Under the pieces are notes generated by a model. The model had not been told where the DNA came from. It saw only the letters and a list, made by a program, of their open reading frames with translations, and searched no databases. Source: JAVVEH01 sp032251435 (GTDB lineage: Bacteria; Verrucomicrobiota; Lentisphaeria; Oligosphaerales; MVZH01). From it: a stretch of DNA of 46,360 bases. The stretch spans positions 1-46,360 of the forward strand of contig JAVVEH010000035.1 of NCBI GenBank assembly GCA_032251435.1, written 5' to 3'. The stretch's first letter is position 1, and each line of letters starts with the position of its first letter. The translations under genes and the position numbers were made by a program. Shown piece after piece: positions 1 through 9,400 of this stretch.

Positions 1-52
1 AGGACGAAACTTAAACATCTTTATCCGCATCTTTAAATTTTACATTGTACTA

Positions 53-93
53 GTCAACATCCAATATTCAATAGTCAACATCCAACGCCCAAC
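53..93. repeat. Low-complexity CCAACATCCAATATTCAA-type repeat
   Basis: The 13-mer AGTCAACATCCAA occurs twice, at 52-64 and 73-85, with a 21-bp period. The surrounding DNA is built from the same C/A/T-rich words. The 10-mers CAACATCCAA and CAATATTCAA recur, in the opposite orientation, inside the inverted-repeat element at 42373-42559. The block directly abuts the coding frame of the AraC-type gene and is open in that frame. Confidence 0.7.
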
Positions 94-123
94 GAGACTT
101 CTTTTGAACAGCGCCGGCTCTGG

Positions 124-789
124 GTGTTTCCGCCGGGTTTCGAATACGGCTGGAGGGTGAAAGGTAAGGTCGACCGGCTGGTTTTTCATTTCACCGCCGT
201 GCCCGGAGAGTTGACCAGCCATCTCCCCGACCAGGGCTACTATCACGTCGACCTGACCGACGCGGATTGCGCGCGGTTGCGCGCGCTCGGCGAACAGGCC
301 GAGGCCATGGGCCGGCGCCCCACGCGTCTGCTCTTTCTGCAAACGCAAATTCTGGTGGGGGAATTAAGCCTGATGACCCTCCGGGATGTCGCCCACCCGC
401 CCCTGCCCCAGAAACAAATCGCCGACAACAAAACCGAACGGGCGTTGGCCTATTACCGGGAGAACATGGAGGGGGATCCGTCTTTCGAGGAGATCGCCGC
501 GGCGGTCGGCGCCTGTCCCACCCACCTGCGGCGTCTTTTCCACAAGGCGCGCGGCGAGAGCCCGCATCAGGTCTTGAACCGTCTGCGCATGGAAAAAGCG
601 GAGCAACTTCTGCGGGAAACGGACGATGTGCTCGAGAGGATCGCCGGAAATCTGGGGTTTTCCGACGCTTCCGCATTGAGCCGGGCGATCAAGGCCTATT
701 TTGGCAGGACACCCGGCGATTTGCGCAAAGACACAAAACCACTGCGGCTTCACAAGGGTGATTGTAAAAACGCGGATGTTGCCTTTTGA
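124..789 (+). pseudogene. AraC-family transcriptional regulator, 5'-truncated
   Basis: The C-terminal half is a normal AraC/XylS DNA-binding domain. Its first helix-turn-helix lies at about residues 120-141 and its second at about 170-192, ending in the typical GFSDASALSRAIKAYFGRTP block. The first 90 residues look like the end of a cupin-type sensor domain (PPGFEYGW, LVFHF). The GTG at 124 falls inside that domain and has no ribosome binding site. The frame stays open upstream to a TAA at 34-36 but holds no ATG, and it runs through the low-complexity repeat at 53-93. The usual first 50 or so sensor residues are therefore missing. The gene is probably a 5'-truncated remnant, although a start outside the visible frame, followed by a frameshift, cannot be excluded. 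It lies 44 bp before the glycyl radical enzyme and would be its natural local regulator. AraC family: confident. Broken state: likely. Confidence 0.7.
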
Positions 790-833
790 CTGAAAAAGGT
801 TAAAGTACACGGTTTCACTATCATAAGGCATTA

Positions 834-3071
834 TTGACCGCCATGGCCCCCATCATTCGCTTTAAACCCCTCGGGTTGGATTACGTGGAGGCGTTTACCG
901 CCGCGCATCAGGCTGGAAAGACTCCTTATGAGCGTGAAACCCTTTGCCAGCGGGTGCAATTTCCCGCCGCCTTGGTGTCTCCGCGTGAATCTGACTTTCT
1001 GGCCGGTAAACGGACTTATCCGGAAGTGGGGTACTCGGTCCAGTATGGCGGCATGGGGTTCTACGCCGATTTCCCGCGCTGGCCGACTCACGACAATCCC
1101 ATGGGGTATTCCGCCAGCGAGCTGTCCCGCTGGCAGGCGCTGCGCTCTTACTGGGAGCGCGAGGACGCCACGCGGCAGTGCGTCGCCGGCTACGCGCCCG
1201 CCTATGCGACGGCGCTGGAGGGCGTTTTCACCGGGGTCGGGAACTACGATCTGGCAATCTATCCGCTGTACCGCATGGCCGGGCTCCAGCTCGATCTGCG
1301 GAAATTGGTGTCGCTGGGGGTTCCGGGACTGGAGAAAGATCTGGAAACCCGCCGACGGCGGGCCTCCGACGACGAGGCGAAGGCGTTTTTTTCCGCCTGC
1401 CTGGAGTCGGTCGGGCAGTTTCGCGAGGTGATCCGCCACTACAGCGAGGAAGCGGGCGAACTCCCGCCGTCAGCCCGGCGCGATGCCATGATCGCGGCGC
1501 TGGACCGGATCGAAACCGCCCGTCCGGAGACATTTCACGAGGCCTTGCAGCTTGTTTTCCTCAGTTCGACCGTTACCGGCACGATCAACTTCGGCCGACT
1601 GGACATCGTTCTCGGCGACTATCTGTGCGCGGATCTCGACAGCGGCCGGATCACTGAGTCCCATGCCATGGAGCTGATGGCCAATTTCTATACACTGATC
1701 GAAGAGGAGATCATGCACTGGGACGGCCGGATCATTGTCGGCGGAAAAGGGCGGGAGAACGAGCGGCCGGCGGACCGGTTCGCCATGCTGGCCATGGCGG
1801 TCACGGACAGTCTAAATCTGCCCATGCCGCAATTGAGCCTGCGCTTTTATGACGGGCAGGACCCCGCGTTGCTCGACAAAGCTTATGACGTGGTCGCGCA
1901 TGGCAAAACCTACCCCATGCTGTACAATGACGATGTCAATATTCCCGCCGTGATGAAGGCGTTCGGCGTGGATGAAGCGACAGCCGAGCAATACATCCCC
2001 TATGGATGCGGCGAGTACATGATCCACCACCAGAGCTGCCACACTCCCAACGGCATCATCAACCTGGCAAAGGCGCTCGAGGCGGCGCTGAACAATGGAC
2101 GGTCGCTGACCACCGGCAAGCTCATGGCGCCGGATTTCGGGAATCTTTGCGATTACAGCAGCTTCGAGGAACTCTGGAACGCCTATGACAAGACGGTCGC
2201 GTTCTGCGGCAGGGCGCTCGCCCACGCGCAAAGCGCGACCTATGACATCATGGGCAGGACGGCGCCTTTTTCGTTCGTCAGCATGTTGTATGACGATTGC
2301 CTGGAAAAGGGCAGACCGCTGTTTGCCGGCGGGATCCGGATCCTCGGGGGAACCTGTGAAACCTACGGCAACACCAATTGCGCCGACAGCCTGACCGCGA
2401 TCCGGCGGTGGATTTACGACACGGGGAAATGGTCGCGCGCGGAGCTTCTACAGGCTCTCCGCGACAATTGGCGGGGATTCCCGCTGTTGCGTCGTGATTG
2501 CAAGGAGGCCCCGAAATACGGCAATGACGACGATGAAGCCGACGGCATGCTGCTCCGGGTCCATGATCATGTCTGCGGACGTGTCAGGGAGGCGGCGGAA
2601 GGAACCGCGCTGGACCATTTTCTGGTGGTGGTCATCAACAACAAAATCAACACCGTCTGGGGCAAGATGACATCGGCCTCCGCCGATGGAAGAACCACCG
2701 GTGAGGCGCTGGCGCCCGGCAACGCCCCCGGTGGCGGCTGCGACCGGTCCGGATTGACCGCCGTCCTGAACTCCCAGGCCAAACCTGATCCGACGATTCA
2801 CGCGGGGGCGGTGCAGAACGTGAAAGTGACATCCTCGTTTCCGGTCCAACATCCAGACATTTACCGCGCGGTTTTTAACAGCTATTTCAAGCGGGGCGGC
2901 GCCCAGATTATGATTACCGTCACGAATCGGGAAGACCTGCTGGCGGCTCGGATCACCCCGGAAAAATATGCGAATTTGATTGTTCGGGTAGGCGGATTTT
3001 CGGCCCGGTTTATCGATTTGGATCATGACACGCAGGAAGAAATCTTGTCACGCACGGAACATGGACACTGA
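834..3071 (+). CDS. Glycyl radical enzyme (pyruvate formate-lyase/diol dehydratase superfamily)
   Basis: This is a 745-residue cytoplasmic radical enzyme. The active-site loop YGCGEY carries the thiyl cysteine (Cys392) followed two residues later by a glutamate (Glu394), the Cys-x-Glu arrangement typical of diol dehydratase-type members. The C-terminal loop RVGGFSARF carries the glycyl radical, probably Gly721. The start is taken as TTG 834 because AAGG at 825-828 sits 5 bases upstream; the ATG at 843 would have a 14-base gap. The activase follows directly, so this is an enzyme-activase operon. Known members with Cys-x-Glu dehydrate propanediol, glycerol or hydroxyproline, or cleave choline. 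The GCGEY loop differs from the usual GCVE and matches no characterised member I can name, so the substrate is unknown. Oxygen-sensitive chemistry points to an anaerobic lifestyle. Confidence 0.93.
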   Translation: MTAMAPIIRFKPLGLDYVEAFTAAHQAGKTPYERETLCQRVQFPAALVSPRESDFLAGKRTYPEVGYSVQYGGMGFYADFPRWPTHDNPMGYSASELSRWQALRSYWEREDATRQCVAGYAPAYATALEGVFTGVGNYDLAIYPLYRMAGLQLDLRKLVSLGVPGLEKDLETRRRRASDDEAKAFFSACLESVGQFREVIRHYSEEAGELPPSARRDAMIAALDRIETARPETFHEALQLVFLSSTVTGTINFGRLDIVLGDYLCADLDSGRITESHAMELMANFYTLIEEEIMHWDGRIIVGGKGRENERPADRFAMLAMAVTDSLNLPMPQLSLRFYDGQDPALLDKAYDVVAHGKTYPMLYNDDVNIPAVMKAFGVDEATAEQYIPYGCGEYMIHHQSCHTPNGIINLAKALEAALNNGRSLTTGKLMAPDFGNLCDYSSFEELWNAYDKTVAFCGRALAHAQSATYDIMGRTAPFSFVSMLYDDCLEKGRPLFAGGIRILGGTCETYGNTNCADSLTAIRRWIYDTGKWSRAELLQALRDNWRGFPLLRRDCKEAPKYGNDDDEADGMLLRVHDHVCGRVREAAEGTALDHFLVVVINNKINTVWGKMTSASADGRTTGEALAPGNAPGGGCDRSGLTAVLNSQAKPDPTIHAGAVQNVKVTSSFPVQHPDIYRAVFNSYFKRGGAQIMITVTNREDLLAARITPEKYANLIVRVGGFSARFIDLDHDTQEEILSRTEHGH

Positions 3072-3981
3072 CGGTTTGAAAGGCATGATCACAGATATTC
3101 ACCGCGCCTCGGTGGTCGATGGCCCGGGTCTCCGCACCACGGTTTTTCTCAAAGGCTGTCCGCTGTCCTGCGTCTGGTGCCACAACCCCGAGACGCAGGC
3201 GCCGGACATCGACCTGGCTCTCAACCGGGAGAAATGCGTCGGCTGCGGCGACTGTGTGGCGGTGTGTCCGCATGACGCCTTGCGTCTGGAGGAGGGGCGG
3301 ATTACTCTGGACCGTGGCCGCTGCGCCACGTGCCTGGCTTGCGCGGCGGTATGCCCGACGGGGGCCCTGTTCAGCTATGGGCGGGCGGTCACGGTTGACG
3401 AGATCCTGCGGGAAGCGCTCAAGGATCGCCTGTATTACCAGGAAACTGGCGGCGGGATCACGGTTTCCGGCGGCGAACCCATGTTTCAAGGGCAATTTAC
3501 CATTGCGCTTCTGAAGGCATGCAAACAGGCGGGTCTTCATACTTGCCTGGACACCGCGGGCATCGGCGCCGAGGACGCTTTTCGAGATACGCTGCCATGG
3601 ACTGATTTGTACCTTTTTGACTACAAGTCCTCCGACCCGGACGCGCATCAACGCCTGACCGGGGCACCGCTGTCCGCGGTGTTGAAAACCTTTGACCTGC
3701 TGATTGAACACAACGCCCGTATCCGTTTGCGCTGCCCGCTCATACCAGGTGTCAATGATGACGCCGGGCACCTGAGACGGATCGCCGACATCAGCCGCTC
3801 TTATCCCGCGCTGGACGGTGTGGATCTGCTCTGCTGGCATACTATGGGACGAGGCAAACACGCGTTTCTAGGCCGGCCGGTTTCGAACGCGCTGCCCGCG
3901 GAGAACACAGATGAGCGAACAAAGGCCTTTTACCGGCAATGTATGGAACAGGGGCGGGCGCGAGGGGTGAGGATCCTCTGA
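3061..3981 (+). CDS. Glycyl radical enzyme activase (radical SAM)
   Basis: The 306-residue protein would install the glycyl radical on the enzyme encoded just upstream, using S-adenosylmethionine. The radical SAM cluster motif CPLSCVWC has Cys33, Cys37 and Cys40. It is followed by two ferredoxin-type 4Fe-4S motifs (Cys59/62/65/69 and Cys88/91/94/98) and the SAM-binding TVSGGEP strand. The two extra clusters match activases of dehydratase, decarboxylase and lyase type rather than the small PflA type. The ATG at 3061 is preferred because family members start a few residues before the DIHR...DGPGLRT block. The frame is open from an ATG at 3025. Either start overlaps the end of the preceding gene (stop at 3069-3071), which indicates translational coupling. 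Confidence 0.93.
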   Translation: MDTDGLKGMITDIHRASVVDGPGLRTTVFLKGCPLSCVWCHNPETQAPDIDLALNREKCVGCGDCVAVCPHDALRLEEGRITLDRGRCATCLACAAVCPTGALFSYGRAVTVDEILREALKDRLYYQETGGGITVSGGEPMFQGQFTIALLKACKQAGLHTCLDTAGIGAEDAFRDTLPWTDLYLFDYKSSDPDAHQRLTGAPLSAVLKTFDLLIEHNARIRLRCPLIPGVNDDAGHLRRIADISRSYPALDGVDLLCWHTMGRGKHAFLGRPVSNALPAENTDERTKAFYRQCMEQGRARGVRIL

Positions 3982-4017
3982 GGTGTTGGAAAGAGGCGGT
4001 TTCGGGTTATTCCGTCA

Positions 4018-4130
4018 TGTTGTCTTTGTCTGAAAGAAAGTCGGTAACGCGGCGCTGGATGTCCGCGCGCTGTATGGAAAACGATTTTCTTCACGATCAT
4101 CATGCGGAATATCTGGCGGCGGTACTATGA
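4018..4130 (+). CDS. Possible small leader ORF coupled to the sulfatase
   Basis: A 37-codon ORF runs from ATG 4018 and ends with TGA 4128-4130, overlapping the sulfatase start codon as ATGA. The peptide is rich in charged residues and histidine and has no recognised family. No clear Shine-Dalgarno precedes it, so it may be chance. The overlap would allow coupled translation of the sulfatase, which has only a weak ribosome binding site of its own. Confidence 0.25.
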
Positions 4131-5617
4131 ACAAACGAGCATATGTGAAAGCGGTGGGATTGGCTGGTGTCGGGGCGATTTCGGGAACGTCGCCGTTATC
4201 AGCGCCTGGCGCTGAAACAATCCAGCGGCCCAATATCATTTTTATCCTGACCGATGATCAACGCTGGGACGCGATGAGCTGTCTGGGACATCCCTTCCTG
4301 AAAACGCCGAATATGGATCGAATACGTCGAGAAGGGGCGTTGTTTAAGAACGCGTTTGTGACCACATCCCTGTGCTCTCCAGCCCGGGCGAGTTTCTTGA
4401 CCGGGGCGTATGCCCATAGCCACGGCGTTATTGGCAACTGGGGATGCGAGTTCGATCATGAGGAAACCCCTTCTTTTCCGCGCGTGTTGAAAGACGCGGG
4501 GTACGAGACCGCTTTTGTCGGCAAGTGGCACATGGGGAAAAACGCGCGGCCTCGACCGGGGTTTGATTACTGGCTGAGTTTCCGCGGGCAGGGTGTCTAC
4601 ACCGACCCGACGTTAAATGAAAATGGCCGTGAGTTCCACGCCAAAGGGTACATCACCGACTTGTTGACGGATTACGCGGTCCAATACATCACCAAAGAAA
4701 GACAAAAGCCATTCTGCCTGTACTTGTCTCACAAAGCGGTGCATTCCCCCTTCACCCCGGCCCCGCGGCACGCGGGCGACTTTACGGACGCGCCACTTCC
4801 CCAACCGCCTAACACACACGACACGTTCGCCGGGAAACCGGCCTGGCTACGGGGAGGCCCGGCGTATTCAAAGGGACAAAACGACGGCGCGACTGTGCCG
4901 GACTCGACACCTCCGCAACAATGGGATCCGACAGAAGTCAGACGAAGAGGATACCTCCGGACGATCGCCGCCGTGGATGACGGCATTGGCCGTATCTTTA
5001 AAACGCTTGAAGAAAGAGGTGAACTGGATCGGACGATTATCATGTTCGCCGGGGATAATGGGTATTTTCACGGGGAACACGCGCGCGGTGATAAACGGCT
5101 GATGTACGAGGAGTCTATCCGTATCCCTCTGATTATGCGTTATCCTCCCGCGGTTAAACCCAATTCAACGGTGGATCAGATGGCGCTCAATATCGATGTC
5201 GCTCCCACGTTGCTGGACTTGGCCGGGGTTCCGGCGCCGGTGTCGATGCAGGGCCGCTCGATGGTCCCTTTACTTGAAGGTGAAACAGACGGTTGGCGCG
5301 CGTCCTTCCTCTATGAATACTGGATGGATCTTACCGATCGAGTGCCCCGCATGCTGGGGGTGCGGACAGAGGGTTGGAAGCTGATCCGGTATCCCGATAT
5401 CGACGACATCGACGAGATGTACGATCTGAAAAATGACCCCTATGAAATGACAAATCTCGCCCTCGACCCGAATTACGCCGGGAAGCGTGAGCGACTCAGT
5501 CTCGAACTTGACCGGCTGATGAAGGAAACCGGATACGGGGCTAAACCAATTCCCCAATCCCCAGTCGTCCGCCGGCTTGCAGCCAGGGAAAAACGGCAAA
5601 CGGTTGGGCCACAGTGA
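4127..5617 (+). CDS. Secreted formylglycine-dependent sulfatase
   Basis: This 496-residue enzyme hydrolyses sulfate esters, probably on polysaccharides. The signature LCSPARASFLTG places the formylglycine-forming cysteine at residue 83. The metal-binding N-terminus (NIIFILTDDQ), the GKWHMG block and the late DNGYFHGEH block (Asp-Asn metal ligands) are all present, and length is normal for family S1. The first 30 residues resemble a signal peptide with a degenerate Tat-like start (MNKRAYVKAVG), suggesting export. The cysteine type needs a formylglycine-generating enzyme, not seen in this window. It lies 145 bp after the activase and its stop overlaps the next start, so it may belong to one transcription unit with both. 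Substrate cannot be told from sequence; fucI elsewhere in the window makes sulfated fucans one possibility. Confidence 0.93.
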   Translation: MNKRAYVKAVGLAGVGAISGTSPLSAPGAETIQRPNIIFILTDDQRWDAMSCLGHPFLKTPNMDRIRREGALFKNAFVTTSLCSPARASFLTGAYAHSHGVIGNWGCEFDHEETPSFPRVLKDAGYETAFVGKWHMGKNARPRPGFDYWLSFRGQGVYTDPTLNENGREFHAKGYITDLLTDYAVQYITKERQKPFCLYLSHKAVHSPFTPAPRHAGDFTDAPLPQPPNTHDTFAGKPAWLRGGPAYSKGQNDGATVPDSTPPQQWDPTEVRRRGYLRTIAAVDDGIGRIFKTLEERGELDRTIIMFAGDNGYFHGEHARGDKRLMYEESIRIPLIMRYPPAVKPNSTVDQMALNIDVAPTLLDLAGVPAPVSMQGRSMVPLLEGETDGWRASFLYEYWMDLTDRVPRMLGVRTEGWKLIRYPDIDDIDEMYDLKNDPYEMTNLALDPNYAGKRERLSLELDRLMKETGYGAKPIPQSPVVRRLAAREKRQTVGPQ

Positions 5618-6282
5618 AAAAAGTCATTCTTATAATTGTCGGTATGGTCGTCTTTTTCTCCGTTCTTTTCATTGTTGGAGAAGAGCTTGGCATGACATCC
5701 CGGGAATCCATCGGCCGTTTTATCGAGCATGTTCACGCCTCCCCGGGGGGGCGGTCGCTGGTCGCCGGCGCGGTCATTGGTCTTTTGGTGGTGGACATTC
5801 TACTGCCTGTCCCCTCATCGGTTGTCATGATACTTTCAGGTCGTCTGCTCGGGTTTTCGCTTGGTGGAAGCGTGTCGTTCGCCGGTGCCCTGCTCGCCGC
5901 ACTGCTCGGTTTCTTCGGTTGCCGCTGGGGTGGGCAAACGGTGTTCACCAAGCTGGTCGGGCACCGGGACGGGGTTAAGGTCAAGCAATGGTTTGAAGAA
6001 TACGGGGTGATCGCCATCATTCTCAGCCGGCCGGTCCCGATGCTGACGGAAATCCTCTCCTGTCTGGCCGGGTTGTCCAAAGTCAATCCGGCGACGTTTA
6101 TCTCCGCGGCCGTATTGGGGACGTTGCCTGTCTGTTTTGTCTACAGTTGGTTTGGCGCCGAGGGGGGTCCCGGCCTTATGGCGGCGGTCTGGGTGTCTAT
6201 CGCGATTCCCGCTGTCGGGTGGGTCTTCACAAAGTGGGTGAAAACGCGGCGACAGGGTGTCGGGTCAGACTCGCCGAAGTGA
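5614..6282 (+). CDS. VTT-domain (TVP38/TMEM64, DedA-like) membrane protein
   Basis: The 222-residue integral membrane protein has an N-terminal helix (VILIIVGMVVFFSVLFIV), a central VTT domain with the DILLPVPSSVVMILSG and GALLAALLGFFGCRWG segments, and further helices towards the C-terminus, about five or six in total. VTT/DedA proteins are linked to membrane lipid scrambling and envelope homeostasis; the exact role here is unknown. The GTG start at 5614 overlaps the sulfatase stop as GTGA, so translation is coupled. This is the last gene of the plus-strand run and faces the large minus-strand gene. Confidence 0.85.
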   Translation: MKKVILIIVGMVVFFSVLFIVGEELGMTSRESIGRFIEHVHASPGGRSLVAGAVIGLLVVDILLPVPSSVVMILSGRLLGFSLGGSVSFAGALLAALLGFFGCRWGGQTVFTKLVGHRDGVKVKQWFEEYGVIAIILSRPVPMLTEILSCLAGLSKVNPATFISAAVLGTLPVCFVYSWFGAEGGPGLMAAVWVSIAIPAVGWVFTKWVKTRRQGVGSDSPK

Positions 6283-6314
6283 CTGGTTGGCTTGCCATCT
6301 TTCCGTCTTTTTTC

Positions 6315-6406
6315 GTTGTCGTTGTCGTAATCGACCTTCTTCCTCTTCGTGCTTTCCCCCCGGGGTCGACTACGATTACGACAACCGCTTCGCTGACAAC
6401 GACAAC
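6315..6406. repeat. Imperfect inverted repeat of GTTGTCGTTGTCGTAATCGA type
   Basis: The left arm at 6315-6334 reads GTTGTCGTTGTCGTAATCGA. On the right, GATTACGACAAC lies at 6374-6385 and GACAACGACAAC at 6395-6406; both are reverse-complement pieces of the left arm. The structure sits between two convergent genes. It could act as a folded transcript end, but it has no uridine run, so it is listed as a repeat rather than a terminator. Confidence 0.6.
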
Positions 6407-6461
6407 GGCCGAGTGCCGCTCGAACCATTCAGCTTCGGCGACACGGCGAGTTCAAACGCTC

Positions 6462-9400
6462 TTATTCGCCCCGTTTCATGACGGTGTAGGATGTGCTCCA
6501 GTCGCCCGGGTGATCTTCCTTGAACCCTCCCGTCTCGATAAAGAGGTATGGGGCGCCGTCGATGTCCTTTACCGTCATCGCCAGCGCCTCGTTGCCGCGC
6601 AGGTCCAGCAACAGTTCGCCGGAATACATCGTCAGCCGGTCATCGGTGCGGCCATCGGGTTTGAAGGTCAGTGTTTGGAACCGCGCGTTCCGGTTGAGCC
6701 GTGGCCGCGCGGCGGGATCGAAGTCCTCGACCGCCGCCACCTGACCAAGCTGCTCCCAGCGCCCCGCCACCCCCGGATTCGCCTTGAATGTCCCGTCGAA
6801 CCGGAACTTGTCGGCATCTTCCAGGGAGCTCTGCCAGGCCGCCGTCAGCAAGGGAGTCACCCGCATGGACTGGAGAATTTCCGTTTCGCCCAGCGTCGGC
6901 ATCAGCATCTCCTCGAACCAGAAGGCTTGATAATTGCGTTTGACCCCGCTCTTGTGAATGGGCAGGAAACCGGTCGCGGCCAGCGTCACGGGCTCGCCGG
7001 TGAATTGTTTCCGCAACGCGTTGTCGATCCCGAACCCCCACGGTTTGCCGCCCTGTCGTTTGCCGACACCGCTCAGGCTGGGATCGGTTTTTCGCCGGTC
7101 CTCCTTGCGCGTGCCGTTGATCCAGACATCCGATCCTTCGCCACTGCCCACGTGCGAGCGGCCGCCCACCAGCAGACGGTAGGCGTAGCCCGGACGCATG
7201 GCCGGCAGATCCAGCCGCGCGCGCATCAACAGCACTTCCTTTTCCCAAAAGGTGTTGGGCGGGTTGCCGCAACCGCAATAATGGTGGTCGCCTGTGCAGC
7301 CACCGACGGGCGCCAGCTTGCCGTCGTTATGAGCGAACGGCGCGAAGCCCGTTTCCCATCCCGCCTTCCGCGCGTCAAAGCCGGGTTGTGTCCAGTTCTC
7401 CGCTCCCTGTGGCCAACTGACCTGACGATAGCGGCCGCCCCGCTCGCCGCCCCGTTCCCAAATTTTCTCTTCCGGCGGGTCATAGGTGGTGTACTGCCAT
7501 TCAATCTTGTCGCGCCGGGGCCCCCAGAGCTTCCAGTCATAATCCGTGACCCCGGCCTTCTGGTAGAGATTGACCAGTTCGCTCATCGCCTTGCCGGGTT
7601 GATTGGCCCGCTGTTCCTTATCGAGATTCGCCCGGTTGTTGGCGACGAACTGCCAGATAATCTGATCGCGCAGCAACGGCTCAAACGTCTTTTTCAATTC
7701 CGGGGAGAAGGTCGACGTGTCGGCGTTCATGTAGAGTTCCAGGTGCGGCAGGGTTTGCTCGGGAAATCGCTTCTGTGAAACCCGGTAAAGCGCGTCGAAC
7801 CCGCCGGGGATGTCGGCGAGGCCACGGGCGATATGCCGCAGCATGTAGTCTGTTCCGTTGGCCATGTCCTGCCCGCCGGGAGCGGCGATCATGTCCGGAT
7901 AGTCGGCATAGGTCCGCGCGAACGCCTCCACAGCGGCGAGACGCACATCGGCCTCGGCGCCCTCGAGGCGTCTGACCAGCCCGCCAAAGGGGCCGTTCAA
8001 TCCCGGCCGCTGGTTCGTGGCCATCACCTTGCCGATCTTTGGCAAAATCCGTTCGCAGTAGCCTTTGTCCAAGGCCAGCGGTGTCAGAGCCTCCATGGCC
8101 GCCGCCCGCATCCACCAATCATCATGCGCCAGCCATTTCTCAAACACGTCGACGTGGGGGGCTAACTGTTCCACGGTGGCCTTTCCAAGTGTTTTCAACG
8201 CCTGCTGGACCACCCACCAGGATTCGTCAGGGTCCCCGACCATCCGCGCCAGCAGTGTCACGACCTCATCGGTCAAAGGCTTGCCGGCGACACCGCTGAC
8301 ACCGGCGTGGCGGCCGCGGGGATCGTCGGATTTCAGGAGCGCCAGGAAAAGATGATCCCAGCCGCGCTTGCCAATCTGCCCGACGGCTGAAGCGCGGATG
8401 GTGTGGTCAATATGCAAGGCGTACTGACGCAGCGAATCCTCCGTCGCGTCGGGGGCGCTCATCTTGTCGAACAGGGCCCTCGAGGCGCCGGTCCGGATGG
8501 TCTCCGTGTCAATGTCCAACTGCGTTCCGGAGGCGGTTTTTCCCGGTGTCAGCGAATAAAACGCGTCGTCCGCCGGTGTGCCCCACGGCCGTTCGGGCAG
8601 GTTGTAGGTCTTCGAATATTTCGTGGGCGGGGCGCCAAAGAGACGGAGCTGCTTGCGCGGGAGGGTGTAGATCAGCGGGATGTAGTTGCCGCCGGGCTTG
8701 CCGCTATTGACCTGCGTGTAGTTGACATTCGTCCCGTCCCCCCAGCCAAAGGCGCCCTCATGTGTGCGGGCCAGTTCATACATCCAGCGGCGTTCATCCA
8801 TAAATGAACGGTATTGCTTGGGGCGCTTGTCCTTCATCAATCCCATCGAAGCGCCGCGCCAGAGTTCGCCAATGCCGCCGCCGGTGTGCCCATGAAAGAG
8901 CCAGGAGGTGGAATAGAACGCCTTGGTGGCGCTGATATCGCGCGCCTTGGCGTAGATCGACGTCTCGCCGTCGGGACTGAGGTTCGCCGCCGCCTGCATG
9001 GCGAAGGCCAGTTTGCCGACCCGCCCATTGTCCGTGAACCCTCCTTCGGGAAAGGCGTCGCCATAGGGCACATTACCACGCCCCGCGTACTTGAAAAACT
9101 GCCGGAGCGACGACTGCAGGGTGTGTTCATCCACGTCCACGCCGCATTCTTTGGCCATCATCAGGAAGGTGACGCAGTGCGCGCCGGCCGCGTTCATGTG
9201 GCCGCCGGCCATGTAGCCGAAACTGGCGCCGCCGCGGCCCATCCAGGAGCCATTGTAGATGGTGCGCTTGAGGTAATCCGCCCGGCTCTGAATGGCCAGC
9301 AGCACGCTTTTGTCACCGGTCCGCAGATAATATTCGCAAATGGCCGGTCCCGTATAGCCGATCGACCATGGGAACCCGGGACTGTCGGCGGACAGCTTTG

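Noticed and set aside
6147..7778. 543-codon plus-strand frame
   Set aside because: It is antisense to the large PDZ/HEAT gene and arises from the high-GC third-position bias; no domain is visible.
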